Below are positions 12,499 through 20,343 of a stretch of 46,719 bases of DNA, in pieces. Source of the stretch: an uncultured Gammaproteobacteria bacterium (GTDB taxonomy: Bacteria; Pseudomonadota; Gammaproteobacteria; Pseudomonadales; Porticoccaceae). Where the stretch lies: assembly GCA_913060555.1 (NCBI GenBank), contig CAJXRS010000006.1, positions 1-46,719 of the forward strand. Direction: 5' to 3'. The translations under genes were made by a program, and so were the position numbers. The notes beneath the pieces are model-generated. The model was given only the letters and a program-made list of their open reading frames with translations. It ran no database searches and was not told the DNA's origin. Numbering within the stretch: the first letter of the stretch is position 1; every line of letters begins with the position of its first letter.

Positions 12499-13479
12499 AT
12501 GACCATCGCAATTGCGCGGCCACTGGACAGCGCGCTCTCGGCCCAGGCGGAGGCTTTCGCCGACCTCGCCGAGCGATTGCCGCCCATCGTCTTTGATCCG
12601 GGGACCGATCGGGACGGCGAGGTGGTCGAAGGTGCGGCGGCTTACCTCGGCCACTACGGTCTGGACCCGGCGGGCGCGCCGCCGGGTACGCGCCACACGC
12701 TGGGGGCGCTGCGCGCCGGGGGTTACCGGATCGTAGCGCATTGCTGGCTCCATCCGCTGCCCAGCGGCACGGTCTTCGTGGTGCATGGCTATTTCGATCA
12801 CGTGGGGCTCTACGGCCACCTGATCCGCCACCTGCTCGGGCGTCGCCTGAACGTGGTGGCCTTCGACCTGCCCGGCCATGGGCTCTCGGAGGGCGAGCGG
12901 GTCACCATCGCCAGCTTCGATCACTATGTGGAAGTCTTCGAGGAGCTGCTCGATGCTGCCGCCGGCCTGCCCAGACCCTGGCACGGCGTCGGCCAGAGCA
13001 CCGGTGGGGCCATCGTTCTTCACCACCTGCTGCGCGCCGCCGCCCATCCCTTTTCTGGCGTGGCACTGCTGGCCCCTCTGGTGCATCCGCGCTGCTGGCG
13101 GGTAAACCGGCTGATCTATCTGGCCAGCCACCGGTGGCGCAAGCGGATCGGCCGCAAGTTCGTGGCCAATTCCGGTGATCCCGAATTCCTGGAGTTCATC
13201 GCCCATCGAGATCCGCTGCAGGCGCGTCATATTCCCCTGGAATGGATCGGTGCCATGAAGCGCTGGGCCGAAGAGCTGCACGCGCTGCCGCCCTCCCATC
13301 GGGCCGCAACCGTGATCCAGGGCGATGCCGATACCACGCTGGACTGGCGTTACAACCTGCGGCTGCTGCGCGAGAAGCTGCCCAGCGGGCGGTTTCACGT
13401 CTTTCCGGGCGCCCGGCATCACCTGGTCAACGAGATCGAGCCGATCCGCGCCCGGGTATTCGCGGCCCTGGGCTTTTGA
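12499..13479 (+). CDS. Alpha/beta hydrolase (serine hydrolase, lysophospholipase-like)
   Basis: The 326-aa protein has an alpha/beta hydrolase core: VVHGYFDHVGLY at residues 94-105 (oxyanion region), FDLPGHGLSEG at about 122-132, the nucleophile elbow GQSTGG with Ser167, a likely catalytic Asp in GDADTTLDW (276-283) and His307 or His308 in ARHHLVNE. The substrate is unknown; the GHGLS segment recalls monoacylglycerol lipase and lysophospholipase relatives. There is no signal peptide. The ATG at 12499 lacks a visible Shine-Dalgarno sequence. The gene is divergent from rpe and 3 nt before the FAD enzyme. Confidence 0.85.
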   Translation: MTIAIARPLDSALSAQAEAFADLAERLPPIVFDPGTDRDGEVVEGAAAYLGHYGLDPAGAPPGTRHTLGALRAGGYRIVAHCWLHPLPSGTVFVVHGYFDHVGLYGHLIRHLLGRRLNVVAFDLPGHGLSEGERVTIASFDHYVEVFEELLDAAAGLPRPWHGVGQSTGGAIVLHHLLRAAAHPFSGVALLAPLVHPRCWRVNRLIYLASHRWRKRIGRKFVANSGDPEFLEFIAHRDPLQARHIPLEWIGAMKRWAEELHALPPSHRAATVIQGDADTTLDWRYNLRLLREKLPSGRFHVFPGARHHLVNEIEPIRARVFAALGF

Positions 13480-13482
13480 GTC

Positions 13483-14877
13483 ATGGTTGCGCATCGCCCC
13501 GGCGTGCTCGACAGTCTGGTGGCCATCACCGGCGCCGACCAGGTGATCACCGCAGCGGCGGAACTGCGCCATTACGGCGTCGACCGAACCCGGCACTGGG
13601 CACCCGCGCCCCTGGCGGTGGTGCGCCCGGGCTCCGCGGCCGAGATCCGCGACATCCTGCTGTTGGCCAATCGCGAGCGGTTGGCGGTGGTTCCCTCCGG
13701 GGGGCGCACCGGGTTGTCCGGAGGCGCAGTCGCCGCGCGCGGCGAGCTGGTCCTGTCACTGGAGCGGCTGCGGCGCATTCTGGCGGTGGACCGGGAGAGC
13801 GCCACCCTGACCTGCGAGGCCGGGGTGACCACCGCCGAGGTGCAGGCGGCGGCGCGGGAGGCGGGGCTGTGGTATCCGGTTGATTTCGCGAGCGCCGGCT
13901 CCAGTCAGATCGGCGGCAATATCGCCACCAATGCCGGCGGCGTCCGGGTGCTGCGCCACGGCATGACTCGCGCCTGGGTGCGCGGCCTCCAGGTGGTCAC
14001 TGGAAAGGGTGAGGTGCTCGAACTCGGCCGCGGCCTGGTCAAGGACAACACCGGCTACGATCTGATGCAGCTGCTGATCGGCTCCGAGGGTACTCTGGGT
14101 GTGATCTGCACCGCCACCCTGGCGCTGGCACCACCGCCACCGCCCAGCGCGGTATTGCTGCTCGGCGCCGCGGAGCTGGCAGCCCTGCCCGCCGCGCTGG
14201 CCGCGTTGCGGGAGCGGTGCGTCGTCTGCGCCTGCGAGTTTTTCTCGGAAACCGCCCTGGGCCTGGTGGTAGAGCGCCAGGGGCTGGCGCGGCCCTTTGC
14301 CGCCACGCCCTGGTATCTGTTGGTCGAGCTCGAACTGAGCGGCGATAACGGGCTGGAGGAGGCGCTGGAAACCTTCGAAGCGCTGCGCAGCGGCGGCCTG
14401 GTCCGGGACGGGGTGCTGGCGCAGCACCAAGGCCAGGCCCAGGCGCTGTGGCGGTTGCGCGAGGAGATTTCCGATACCCTGGCCGCCTGGCAACCCTACA
14501 AGAACGACGTCGCGGTGCGCACCTCCCGGCTGCCGGACTTTCTGGAACGCGCCCGACGTCTCTGTGCGGAGGATTTTCCGGAGCTGGAGATGGTCTGGTT
14601 CGGCCATCTGGGCGATGGCAATGTCCACATCAATGCGCTCAGGCCCGAAGGCTGGTCGGCGACCCGGTTCACGGCCCTGGGCGAGCGCCTGAGCGCCGGG
14701 CTCGGCGACCTGGTGCAGCAATGTGGCGGCAGCATCTCGGCCGAACACGGCATCGGTCTGCTGAAAAAATCGCTTCTACACTATTCGCGCAGTGCCGCCG
14801 AAATCGAGCTGATGCGGGCGGTGAAGACAATTTTCGACCCCCGGGGGATCTTGAATCCCGGCAAGATCTTCGACTGA
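13483..14877 (+). CDS. FAD-linked D-2-hydroxyacid dehydrogenase (GlcD / D-2-hydroxyglutarate / D-lactate type)
   Basis: The 464-aa protein has a PCMH-type FAD-binding domain (PSGGRTGLSGG at 71-81, SSQIGGNIATNAGG at 140-153) and a C-terminal substrate domain with FGHLGDGNVHIN, SAEHGIGLLKK and FDPRGILNPGK. This is the family of glycolate oxidase GlcD, D-lactate and D-2-hydroxyglutarate dehydrogenases. There is no iron-sulfur domain or GlcE/GlcF neighbour, which favours a stand-alone D-2-hydroxyacid dehydrogenase. It starts 3 nt after the hydrolase stop and lies 9 nt before the FAH gene, so the three probably form one transcript. Confidence 0.88.
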   Translation: MVAHRPGVLDSLVAITGADQVITAAAELRHYGVDRTRHWAPAPLAVVRPGSAAEIRDILLLANRERLAVVPSGGRTGLSGGAVAARGELVLSLERLRRILAVDRESATLTCEAGVTTAEVQAAAREAGLWYPVDFASAGSSQIGGNIATNAGGVRVLRHGMTRAWVRGLQVVTGKGEVLELGRGLVKDNTGYDLMQLLIGSEGTLGVICTATLALAPPPPPSAVLLLGAAELAALPAALAALRERCVVCACEFFSETALGLVVERQGLARPFAATPWYLLVELELSGDNGLEEALETFEALRSGGLVRDGVLAQHQGQAQALWRLREEISDTLAAWQPYKNDVAVRTSRLPDFLERARRLCAEDFPELEMVWFGHLGDGNVHINALRPEGWSATRFTALGERLSAGLGDLVQQCGGSISAEHGIGLLKKSLLHYSRSAAEIELMRAVKTIFDPRGILNPGKIFD

Positions 14878-14886
14878 GGTGCCGCC

Positions 14887-15555
14887 ATGACCTACCGCCA
14901 TCGTTTCGCCGAGGGCTCCCGCTGCGATCTGCCGCCGGGCAAGGCGGTCTGCGTGGGGCTCAACTATGCCGCCCATGTCGCCGAAATGAACAGTGCGGCC
15001 GCTGCCGAGCCGGTATTGTTCATCAAGCCGCGCACCGCCCTGGTGCCCTTCGCCGGAGAGATCGCGATCCCCGCCGGGCGCGGCGCCTGCCACTTCGAGA
15101 CCGAGGTCGCGCTGCTGATCGGCGCGCCTTTGCGCCGCGCCCCGCCGGAGGCGGCACTGCAGGCGGTGGCCGGCGTGGGCCTGGCCCTGGATCTGACCCT
15201 GCGCGACCTGCAGGGTCAGCTCAAGGCCGCCGGCCATCCCTGGGAACGGGCCAAGGGCTTCGATGGCGCCTGCGCGGTATCGGAGGTTGTCCCTCCGACC
15301 GGGCTGGACTTCAGCGCGCTGAGCTTCAGCCTGGAGCTGAACGGTATCTGCCGGCAGCGCGGGCACACCGGCGACCTGCTGGCACCCATACCAGAGCTGC
15401 TGAGTCATATCAGTCAGTGGTTCACCCTGGAGCCGGGCGACCTGGTGCTCACCGGCACCCCGGAGGGTGTCGGTCCCCTGACCGCCGGCGATCTGCTGGA
15501 GGCCGAGCTGGCAGGATCCCTGCGTGTATCCGCCCGCGTCATCGCCCGGAGTTGA
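14887..15555 (+). CDS. Fumarylacetoacetate hydrolase family protein
   Basis: The 222-aa product belongs to the small FAH family that includes acylpyruvases and oxaloacetate tautomerases (YcgM/FAHD1-like). It has GLNYAAH at 24-30, metal ligands Glu71 and Glu73 (HFETEV) and Asp102 (LDLTLRD), the KGFDGAC motif at 123-129, and a C-terminal LTGTPEGVGPL. The substrate cannot be deduced. It starts 9 nt after the FAD dehydrogenase, with GAGGTG upstream, and its stop is 3 nt from that of the convergent crp gene. Confidence 0.87.
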   Translation: MTYRHRFAEGSRCDLPPGKAVCVGLNYAAHVAEMNSAAAAEPVLFIKPRTALVPFAGEIAIPAGRGACHFETEVALLIGAPLRRAPPEAALQAVAGVGLALDLTLRDLQGQLKAAGHPWERAKGFDGACAVSEVVPPTGLDFSALSFSLELNGICRQRGHTGDLLAPIPELLSHISQWFTLEPGDLVLTGTPEGVGPLTAGDLLEAELAGSLRVSARVIARS

Positions 15556-15558
15556 CGC

Positions 15559-16191
15559 TCAGCGCGCGCCGTAGATCACCATGGTCTTGCCGCGGGCGGA
15601 AATCAGTTCCTGATCTTCGAGGGCCTTCAATACTCGGCCGACCATTTCCCGGGAGCAGCCGACGATGCGGCCGATCTCCTGGCGGGTGACCTTGATCTGC
15701 ATGCCGTCGGGATGGGTCATGGCGTCGGGCTGCTTGCAGAGGTCGAGCAGGGTGCGGGCGACGCGCCCGGTGACATCCAGGAAAGCCAGATCCCCGACCT
15801 TGCGGGTGGTGTCGCGCAGGCGCTTGGCCACCTGCTTGCTCAGGGAGAACAGGAAGTCCGGCTGTCTTTGCACCAGCTGCCGGAAGGCGGTGTAGCTGAT
15901 CTCGCCGATCTCGCACTCGGTCTTGGTGCGCACCCAGGCGCTGCGGTCCTGTTGATCGAACAGGCCGAGCTCCCCGAAGAAGTCCCCGGTGTTGAGGTAG
16001 GCGACGATGATTTCATGGCCGTCGTCATCCTCGATCAGCACGGTTACCGAGCCCTTGATGATGTAGTACAGGGTTTCGCAGGTGTCTCCGGCGTGGATCA
16101 GGGTGCTCTTCGGCGGGTAGCGGCGCCGGTTGCAGTGACCGAGAAACTCTTCGAATTGCGGGATATGCGGAGTGATGGGTTGCAGCGCCAA
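15559..16191 (-). CDS. crp: CRP/Vfr-type cAMP-responsive regulator, TTG start
   Basis: This is a global transcription regulator of the CRP family. The 210-aa product has the cyclic nucleotide domain at 20-130, with FGELGLF at 72-78 and RSAW at 83-86 (the positions that contact cAMP phosphate), the [17 protein letters not shown] dimer-helix region, and a helix-turn-helix with [19 protein letters not shown] at 168-186, nearly as in E. coli CRP and Pseudomonas Vfr. No ATG fits; a TTG at 16191 gives a Vfr-like N-terminus and has GGGAGG 5 nt upstream. It is divergent from the OsmC gene, as crp and yhfA are in E. coli. Confidence 0.93.
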   Translation of the reverse strand: MALQPITPHIPQFEEFLGHCNRRRYPPKSTLIHAGDTCETLYYIIKGSVTVLIEDDDGHEIIVAYLNTGDFFGELGLFDQQDRSAWVRTKTECEIGEISYTAFRQLVQRQPDFLFSLSKQVAKRLRDTTRKVGDLAFLDVTGRVARTLLDLCKQPDAMTHPDGMQIKVTRQEIGRIVGCSREMVGRVLKALEDQELISARGKTMVIYGAR

Positions 16192-16345
16192 GGGGTCCTC
16201 CCGTGGTGGTTCGCGTCTCCGATCGAGCCGGGTGCGGCAAGCCGGAGCCGAAAATCTCACTTTGGCGATGGAATTGCAAGCAGTGGGGCTATCGCCGTTC
16301 ACCTCCGGCGCTATCATAGACCGCTTCATCCCAGAGGTGGTGGTC
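16192..16345. promoter_or_regulatory. Divergent crp / osmC control region
   Basis: This 154-nt spacer must hold both promoters. On the minus strand TTGCAA (16274-16279) stands 17 nt ahead of a weak GATTTT; on the plus strand TATCAT at 16312-16317 is a -10 candidate without a good -35. I found no symmetric TGTGA-N6-TCACA site that would show CRP autoregulation. Confidence 0.35.
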
Positions 16346-16765
16346 ATGCAAGCGGTAGTCAAATGGATCGACAATGCCCTGTTCGTCGGTGAGTCCGGCA
16401 GCGGGCACGCGGTGGTGATGGATGGTCCAGAGGACCACGGCGGCCGCAATCTGGGGGTCCGGCCCATGGAGATGCTGTTACTCGGCATGGGCGGCTGCGC
16501 GAGCTTCGATGTCGTCAACATTCTGCGCAAGGCCCGCCAGCAAGTGCGCGACTGCCGCGCCGAGTTGCGCGCCGAGCGGGCCGCCGGAGTCCCCGCGGTG
16601 TTTACCCGCATCAGTATCCATTTCGTGGTGCGCGGCGCTGGCCTCAAGGAGGCCCAGGTCAAGCGCGCCGTGGAGTTGTCGGCGGACAAGTATTGCTCGG
16701 CCTCCATCATGCTGGCACGCGCCGGCGTGGAGGTCGAACACAGTTACCGGATTGAGTCGGACTGA
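16346..16765 (+). CDS. OsmC/YhfA family protein
   Basis: The 139-aa product is an OsmC-fold thiol protein: Cys51 in [11 protein letters not shown] and Cys117 in [10 protein letters not shown] are the two conserved cysteines that reduce organic peroxides in characterised members. The position beside crp matches E. coli yhfA, whose own role is not well defined, so a specific peroxidase activity is inference. I chose the ATG at 16346 (AGAGGTGG upstream), which gives the typical short N-terminus; the longer frame from 16172 runs into the crp promoter. Confidence 0.88.
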   Translation: MQAVVKWIDNALFVGESGSGHAVVMDGPEDHGGRNLGVRPMEMLLLGMGGCASFDVVNILRKARQQVRDCRAELRAERAAGVPAVFTRISIHFVVRGAGLKEAQVKRAVELSADKYCSASIMLARAGVEVEHSYRIESD

Positions 16766-16774
16766 CGCGCGTGC

Positions 16775-16804
16775 AAAAAAAACCGGGGAGCCGAAGCTCC
16801 CCGG
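16775..16804 (-). terminator. Rho-independent terminator for leftward transcription
   Basis: On the minus strand this is a perfect 9-bp GC-rich stem (arms 16783-16791 and 16796-16804) with a UUCG tetraloop, followed directly by eight U residues (A-run at 16775-16782). Read rightward the hairpin is followed by AAATG, so it is not a good terminator for the OsmC gene. No recognised minus-strand gene lies just upstream of it; see the candidate small transcript. Confidence 0.88.
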
Positions 16805-16851
16805 AAATGTCATTACAGGGGGGGTTAGGAAGGAGAGTGGCCGGCGGGCTC

Positions 16852-16941
16852 CTAGGACCCATGGCGGCCAGCCACGGTGCCCATGATAAGGAAACCCTTC
16901 CATGATTCAAATGGATTGTTTTTATGTTTTCTATAACTCAT
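16852..16941 (-). CDS. Candidate 29-aa small protein (unrecognised)
   Basis: An ATG at 16941 opens a 29-codon frame ending in TAG at 16852. It begins MSYRKHKNNPFESWKG, is basic at the N-terminus, carries one Trp and ends GRHGS. GGGAG lies 10 nt upstream, which is acceptable spacing. It is AT-rich at the start, unlike the surrounding genes. It sits between a possible leftward promoter at 16980-17009 and the terminator at 16775-16804. I do not recognise the peptide. It may be a genuine small protein, a leader, or chance within a small RNA. Confidence 0.35.
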   Translation of the reverse strand: MSYRKHKNNPFESWKGFLIMGTVAGRHGS

Positions 16942-17009
16942 TAATATGATGCTCCCGGCTGGTACAGCCCGCTTGGGTATGTATAATTCTTGCAGAACGC
17001 TAATGCCCA
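16922..17009. promoter_or_regulatory. Overlapping divergent promoters and LysR-type box
   Basis: This AT-rich stretch stands out in a GC-rich window. On the plus strand a perfect TATAAT (16982-16987), 17 nt from a weak CTGGTA (16959-16964), would drive the LysR gene with a ~40-nt leader. The minus-strand -10 (16980-16985) overlaps it. The dyad TTAT-N7-ATAA at 16922-16936 fits the T-N11-A pattern of LysR-type operators. The site could let the regulator control itself and the leftward transcript. Confidence 0.45.
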
Positions 17010-17034
17010 AATCATTCTCGAAGATTATCTGAAA

Positions 17035-18024
17035 ATGACCATAAATACCTTGGCGCGGGTTGATCTCAACCTGTTGGTTTCTCTTCAGGTCTTGCTCGAA
17101 GAGCTCAATGTCACCCGAGCCGCGGAGCGCCTGCACGTATCCCAGCCGGCGATGAGCAAGACCCTGCTACGCCTGCGCAATGCTTTTGAAGACCCCCTCT
17201 TTACCCGCAGCGGTCGGGGCTTGGTGCCGACGCCGCGCGCGCTGGAGCTGAAGCGGGCCTTGCCTCAGCTACTGGAGGGGATCGGCGGCCTGCTGGTGCG
17301 CACGGAGTTCGATCCGGCCGTATACGAGGGCCATGTCCGCATCGTGGCGCCCGAGTTCATGGCGGTGCAGGTGGTGCCGCCTCTGGTGCAGATTCTCGAA
17401 GAGCAGGCGCCCGGGCTGGGCATCGCGGTCTCCAATGCCGACGAATCCTACCTCAGCGAGCTCGAATCCGGTGCCACCGACTTCGTCTTGGAGGTGGAGA
17501 AACCGGTCCCGCGCGGCTGCCTGGTAACTTCCCTGGGGCAGTTCACGCCGGCGGTCTGGATGCGCAGTGACCACCCTCTGGCGGACCGCGAGTTCGATCT
17601 CGACGATATGCTCGAATACCCTTTCGTCCAGTATTACTTGCTTATTGCCGGGCGCGTCGAGGCGAGCATGGAGAGCCGCTTCGACAAGCTGATCGCGCGC
17701 ATGGGCCGCCGCCGCCGCAAGGCCATGATCACCAACCAGTTGATGACCGCGCTCGATACCCTGCATTCCTCCAATTGCCTGATGTTGGCGACCATGGACG
17801 ATCTCAAGCAGGAAAGCGAGTTCTATCAGATCGTGCGCAAGCCCTACCCCCGGGATTTGGAACACGATCCGGCCATCCCCGCCGCCCTGGTCCAGCATGA
17901 GCGCACCGCCAACTCGCCGATGCACAACTGGGTCAAGGAGAAGATTCTGGAGATCGTGCAGGGCATCCGCGTGGAACGCGATCAGGAGCGCGCCCGCGAC
18001 GCGGCGCTGGCTCAGGCCCGATAA
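17035..18024 (+). CDS. LysR-family transcriptional regulator
   Basis: The 329-aa protein has an N-terminal winged helix-turn-helix: RVDLNLLVSLQVLLEE, then VTRAAERLHVSQPAMSKTL at 26-44 and DPLFTRSGRGLVPTPRA at 53-69, a form that resembles the NodD/LeuO branch. The C-terminal part (about 90-310) is a periplasmic-binding-like effector domain; the ligand is unknown. The ATG at 17035 is chosen over a TTG at 16990 because the family motif starts just after it and the promoter -10 at 16982 would leave no room. The last 13 nt overlap the convergent coq7 gene. Confidence 0.9.
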   Translation: MTINTLARVDLNLLVSLQVLLEELNVTRAAERLHVSQPAMSKTLLRLRNAFEDPLFTRSGRGLVPTPRALELKRALPQLLEGIGGLLVRTEFDPAVYEGHVRIVAPEFMAVQVVPPLVQILEEQAPGLGIAVSNADESYLSELESGATDFVLEVEKPVPRGCLVTSLGQFTPAVWMRSDHPLADREFDLDDMLEYPFVQYYLLIAGRVEASMESRFDKLIARMGRRRRKAMITNQLMTALDTLHSSNCLMLATMDDLKQESEFYQIVRKPYPRDLEHDPAIPAALVQHERTANSPMHNWVKEKILEIVQGIRVERDQERARDAALAQAR

Positions 18025-18656
18025 CTGAGTCCGGTCATGATCCTGGAGAGCAGGGTCATGCCGTCCTTGACCGGTTTCGGAAACTGCCAGGCGCCCGCCT
18101 CCTTGGCGCGGTGGGCATGGGCGTCCTCGTCGGCGAGCATTTTCGTCACCAGGGCGCGGCTCCGCTCATCCGCGGCCGGCAGTCGCCCCAGGTGATCGCG
18201 CAGGTGCGCGCAGACCTGATCTTCGGTAGCGGCGACGAAGCCGAGCCCCGGGCCGGTCCCTGCCAGGCCGGCGGCGGCGCCGAGCGCGAAGGATGCCCCG
18301 TACCACAGGGGGTTGAAGCGACTCGGTTCGGTGCCCAGTTCGTCGAGCCGCTGCTGGCACCAGGCCAGGTGCGCCTCTTCTTCTTGCGCCGCCGCGCTCA
18401 TGTCGGAGCGCATTTCCGCGGAACGCGAGCACAGCGCCTGGCCGCGATACAGCGCCTGGGCGCAGACCTCGCCGCTGTGGTTGACGCGCATCAGGCTGCC
18501 GGCATGGCGGCGGGCCTCCGGTGCCAGCTCTGCGTCCGGCACTGATGCTGCCGGCGAGGGCTCTGCCGACGCCGGCGACCGCGCTGCTATCACGCGCAGT
18601 CCGTGATCCGCTTCGGCGAGCAGTCGATCCAGGAAGGAGAGGTTCGGGCCGGGCAT
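18012..18656 (-). CDS. coq7: 3-demethoxyubiquinol 3-hydroxylase (Coq7)
   Basis: This diiron oxygenase performs the penultimate step of aerobic ubiquinone synthesis. The 214-aa product has the two ferritin-like repeats with iron ligands Glu63 (NHSGEVCAQALY), Glu93 and His96 (EEEAHLAW), Glu145 (ATEDQV) and Glu177/His180 (DEDAH). The hydrophobic middle segment at about 117-145 suits membrane surface association. I start at the ATG at 18656; an upstream in-frame ATG at 18698 would add 14 residues. It is convergent with the LysR gene (13-nt overlap) and divergent from the AAA gene. Confidence 0.94.
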   Translation of the reverse strand: MPGPNLSFLDRLLAEADHGLRVIAARSPASAEPSPAASVPDAELAPEARRHAGSLMRVNHSGEVCAQALYRGQALCSRSAEMRSDMSAAAQEEEAHLAWCQQRLDELGTEPSRFNPLWYGASFALGAAAGLAGTGPGLGFVAATEDQVCAHLRDHLGRLPAADERSRALVTKMLADEDAHAHRAKEAGAWQFPKPVKDGMTLLSRIMTGLSYRA

Positions 18657-18770
18657 CGGCAGGCTCCGCAGGGCGAGGATGCCGCCCATTCTAGCCAAAG
18701 CCGAAACCCTGTGCCGCGCCCCCGGGCGTCGCTATGATGACCGAGGTTCTGCCATTCGGAGGCGAAAGGA

Positions 18771-20258
18771 ATGCCGGACGCGCGCGATCTCGCCCTGGTG
18801 CTGACGGGCGGCGCCCCTTTGGTCGTCATGGAGACCCATGACGAGGCCCGGGCGATCGAGCTGCTGGCGCGGGTTGCCCGGGAACAGGACCGCGACCTCT
18901 TCCAGTGGACCTGCACCGACGGCCTGCGCCGCGTGGGTTTCGGCCTGCAGGTCGAGCAACCTGCCGAGCACGCCGAAGCCGAGGCGGTGCTGCGCCATGT
19001 CAAGGAGCGCGCAGCGCCGGGCGTCTATGTACTGTGCGACTTTCACCATTGGCTGCTTCCGGAACATCCCCGACCGGTGCGCCTGCTCAAGGACATTGCC
19101 CTGCGTCGGGCGGCCTCCCCGGTGAGCCTGGTGTTGCTCAGCCATCGCCTGGCCCTGCCCATGGAACTGTCGCGGCTGGCGGCCCGCTTCGAGACGGCGC
19201 TGCCCGACGAGGCCCAGATCCTGGGCATGGTGCGCGATGAGGCGCGGCGCTGGGCGAGGCTCAATCCGGATGCCAAGGTGCGCAGCGATGACGCCACCCT
19301 CAAGCAGCTGGTCGCCAACCTGCGCGGCCTGTCCCACGGCGAGGTGCGCCGCCTGGCGCGCGGTGCCATCGTCGATGATGGCGCCATCACCGAAAGCGAC
19401 GTCGAGGCGGTCAATCGCACCAAGTTTCGCCTACTCGATGCCGACTCGGTGCTGAGCTTCGAATACCGCACCGAGCGTTTTGCCGAGGTCGGCGGCATGG
19501 CGCGGCTCAAGGCCTGGCTCGAGCTGCGCCGCGCGGTGTTTCTCGGCGCAGGGGCGCCGGGCATCGATCCGCCCAAGGGCATGCTCCTGCTCGGTGTGCA
19601 GGGCGGCGGCAAGAGCCTGGCCGCCAAGGCGGTGGCCGGCCTCTGGGGGGTTCCCCTGCTGCGCCTGGACATGGGCGCGCTGTACAACAAGTACCATGGT
19701 GAGACCGAGCGCAACCTGCGCGAGGCGCTGAAGCTCGCCGAGGCCATGGCGCCGGCGGTGCTGTGGCTGGACGAAATCGAGAAGGGCCTCGGCACCGCGG
19801 ATCAGGACGGCGGCACCTCGCAGCGGGTGTTGGGTACCCTGCTGACCTGGATGGCGGAGCGCACCAGCCGGGTATTCCTGGCCGCCACTGCCAACGACAT
19901 CAGCAGGCTGCCCCCGGAGCTGTTGCGCAAGGGCCGCTTCGACGAAATCTTCTTCGTCGACCTGCCCGACGCCGCGACGCGGGAGGCGATTCTCGCGATT
20001 CACCTCCAGCGCCGCGGCTTGGCGCCGGAACGCTTCGATCTGCCCCGGCTGGCCGCGCTCAGCGGCGAGTGCTCCGGCGCCGAATTGGAACAGGCCATCG
20101 TCTCCGCCCACTACGCCGCCCTGGCACGGGATGCGGCGCTCGATCAGGCGGCGCTGGAGGAAGAACTGCTGCGCATCACGCCCCTGGCGACATTGATGGC
20201 CGAGCGGATCCAGACGCTGCGCGCCTGGGCCCGGGAGCGCGGCGTCCAGCCGGCCTGA
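18771..20258 (+). CDS. AAA ATPase, Ycf46-like
   Basis: The 495-aa product has an N-terminal region of ~235 residues without obvious motifs and a C-terminal AAA module: Walker A GVQGGGKS at 275-282, Walker B LWLDEIEK at 331-338, sensor-1 ATAND and LLRKGRFDE with the arginine finger. There is no metalloprotease HExxH, so it is not FtsH. This layout is that of the Ycf46 family, which in cyanobacteria has been tied to CO2 and light responses; the role here is unknown. GGAGG lies ahead of the ATG. It is divergent from coq7. Confidence 0.85.
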   Translation: MPDARDLALVLTGGAPLVVMETHDEARAIELLARVAREQDRDLFQWTCTDGLRRVGFGLQVEQPAEHAEAEAVLRHVKERAAPGVYVLCDFHHWLLPEHPRPVRLLKDIALRRAASPVSLVLLSHRLALPMELSRLAARFETALPDEAQILGMVRDEARRWARLNPDAKVRSDDATLKQLVANLRGLSHGEVRRLARGAIVDDGAITESDVEAVNRTKFRLLDADSVLSFEYRTERFAEVGGMARLKAWLELRRAVFLGAGAPGIDPPKGMLLLGVQGGGKSLAAKAVAGLWGVPLLRLDMGALYNKYHGETERNLREALKLAEAMAPAVLWLDEIEKGLGTADQDGGTSQRVLGTLLTWMAERTSRVFLAATANDISRLPPELLRKGRFDEIFFVDLPDAATREAILAIHLQRRGLAPERFDLPRLAALSGECSGAELEQAIVSAHYAALARDAALDQAALEEELLRITPLATLMAERIQTLRAWARERGVQPA

Positions 20259-20343
20259 GCCGGCACCCGCCATTGCCTTGCGAGTCTCGCCGCTCGAAGG
20301 GCCGCGGCTTGGCGCCTGGGGAGTTTGGCGCCTCGATACTGCC

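Larger units (their letters stand above)
16775..16973 (-). ncRNA. Candidate ~200-nt small transcript, leftward
   Basis: The inferred transcript starts near 16973, from a -10 TATACA (16985-16980) and a -35 TGGGCA (17009-17004) with an 18-nt spacer, and ends in the U8 terminator. It carries the 29-codon frame and then a single-stranded CU-rich segment (CUCUCCUUCCU, complement of 16827-16837) followed by a run of seven C. CU-rich stretches of this kind pair with Shine-Dalgarno sequences in several bacterial small RNAs. Both ends are predicted from sequence only; it could be an mRNA, a regulatory RNA or both. Confidence 0.4.

Noticed and set aside
16172-16345. Longer OsmC-family protein from an ATG at 16172
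   Set aside because: The extension crosses the crp start region and does not resemble the family; ATG 16346 has a ribosome binding site.
16192-16345. CRP binding site in the crp-osmC spacer
   Set aside because: No symmetric TGTGA/TCACA pair at proper spacing could be found by eye.
16852-17136. 94-codon minus-strand frame overlapping the LysR start
   Set aside because: The upstream two thirds are antisense to the LysR gene and its leader; only the last 29 codons have a start with a ribosome binding site and are kept as a weak candidate.
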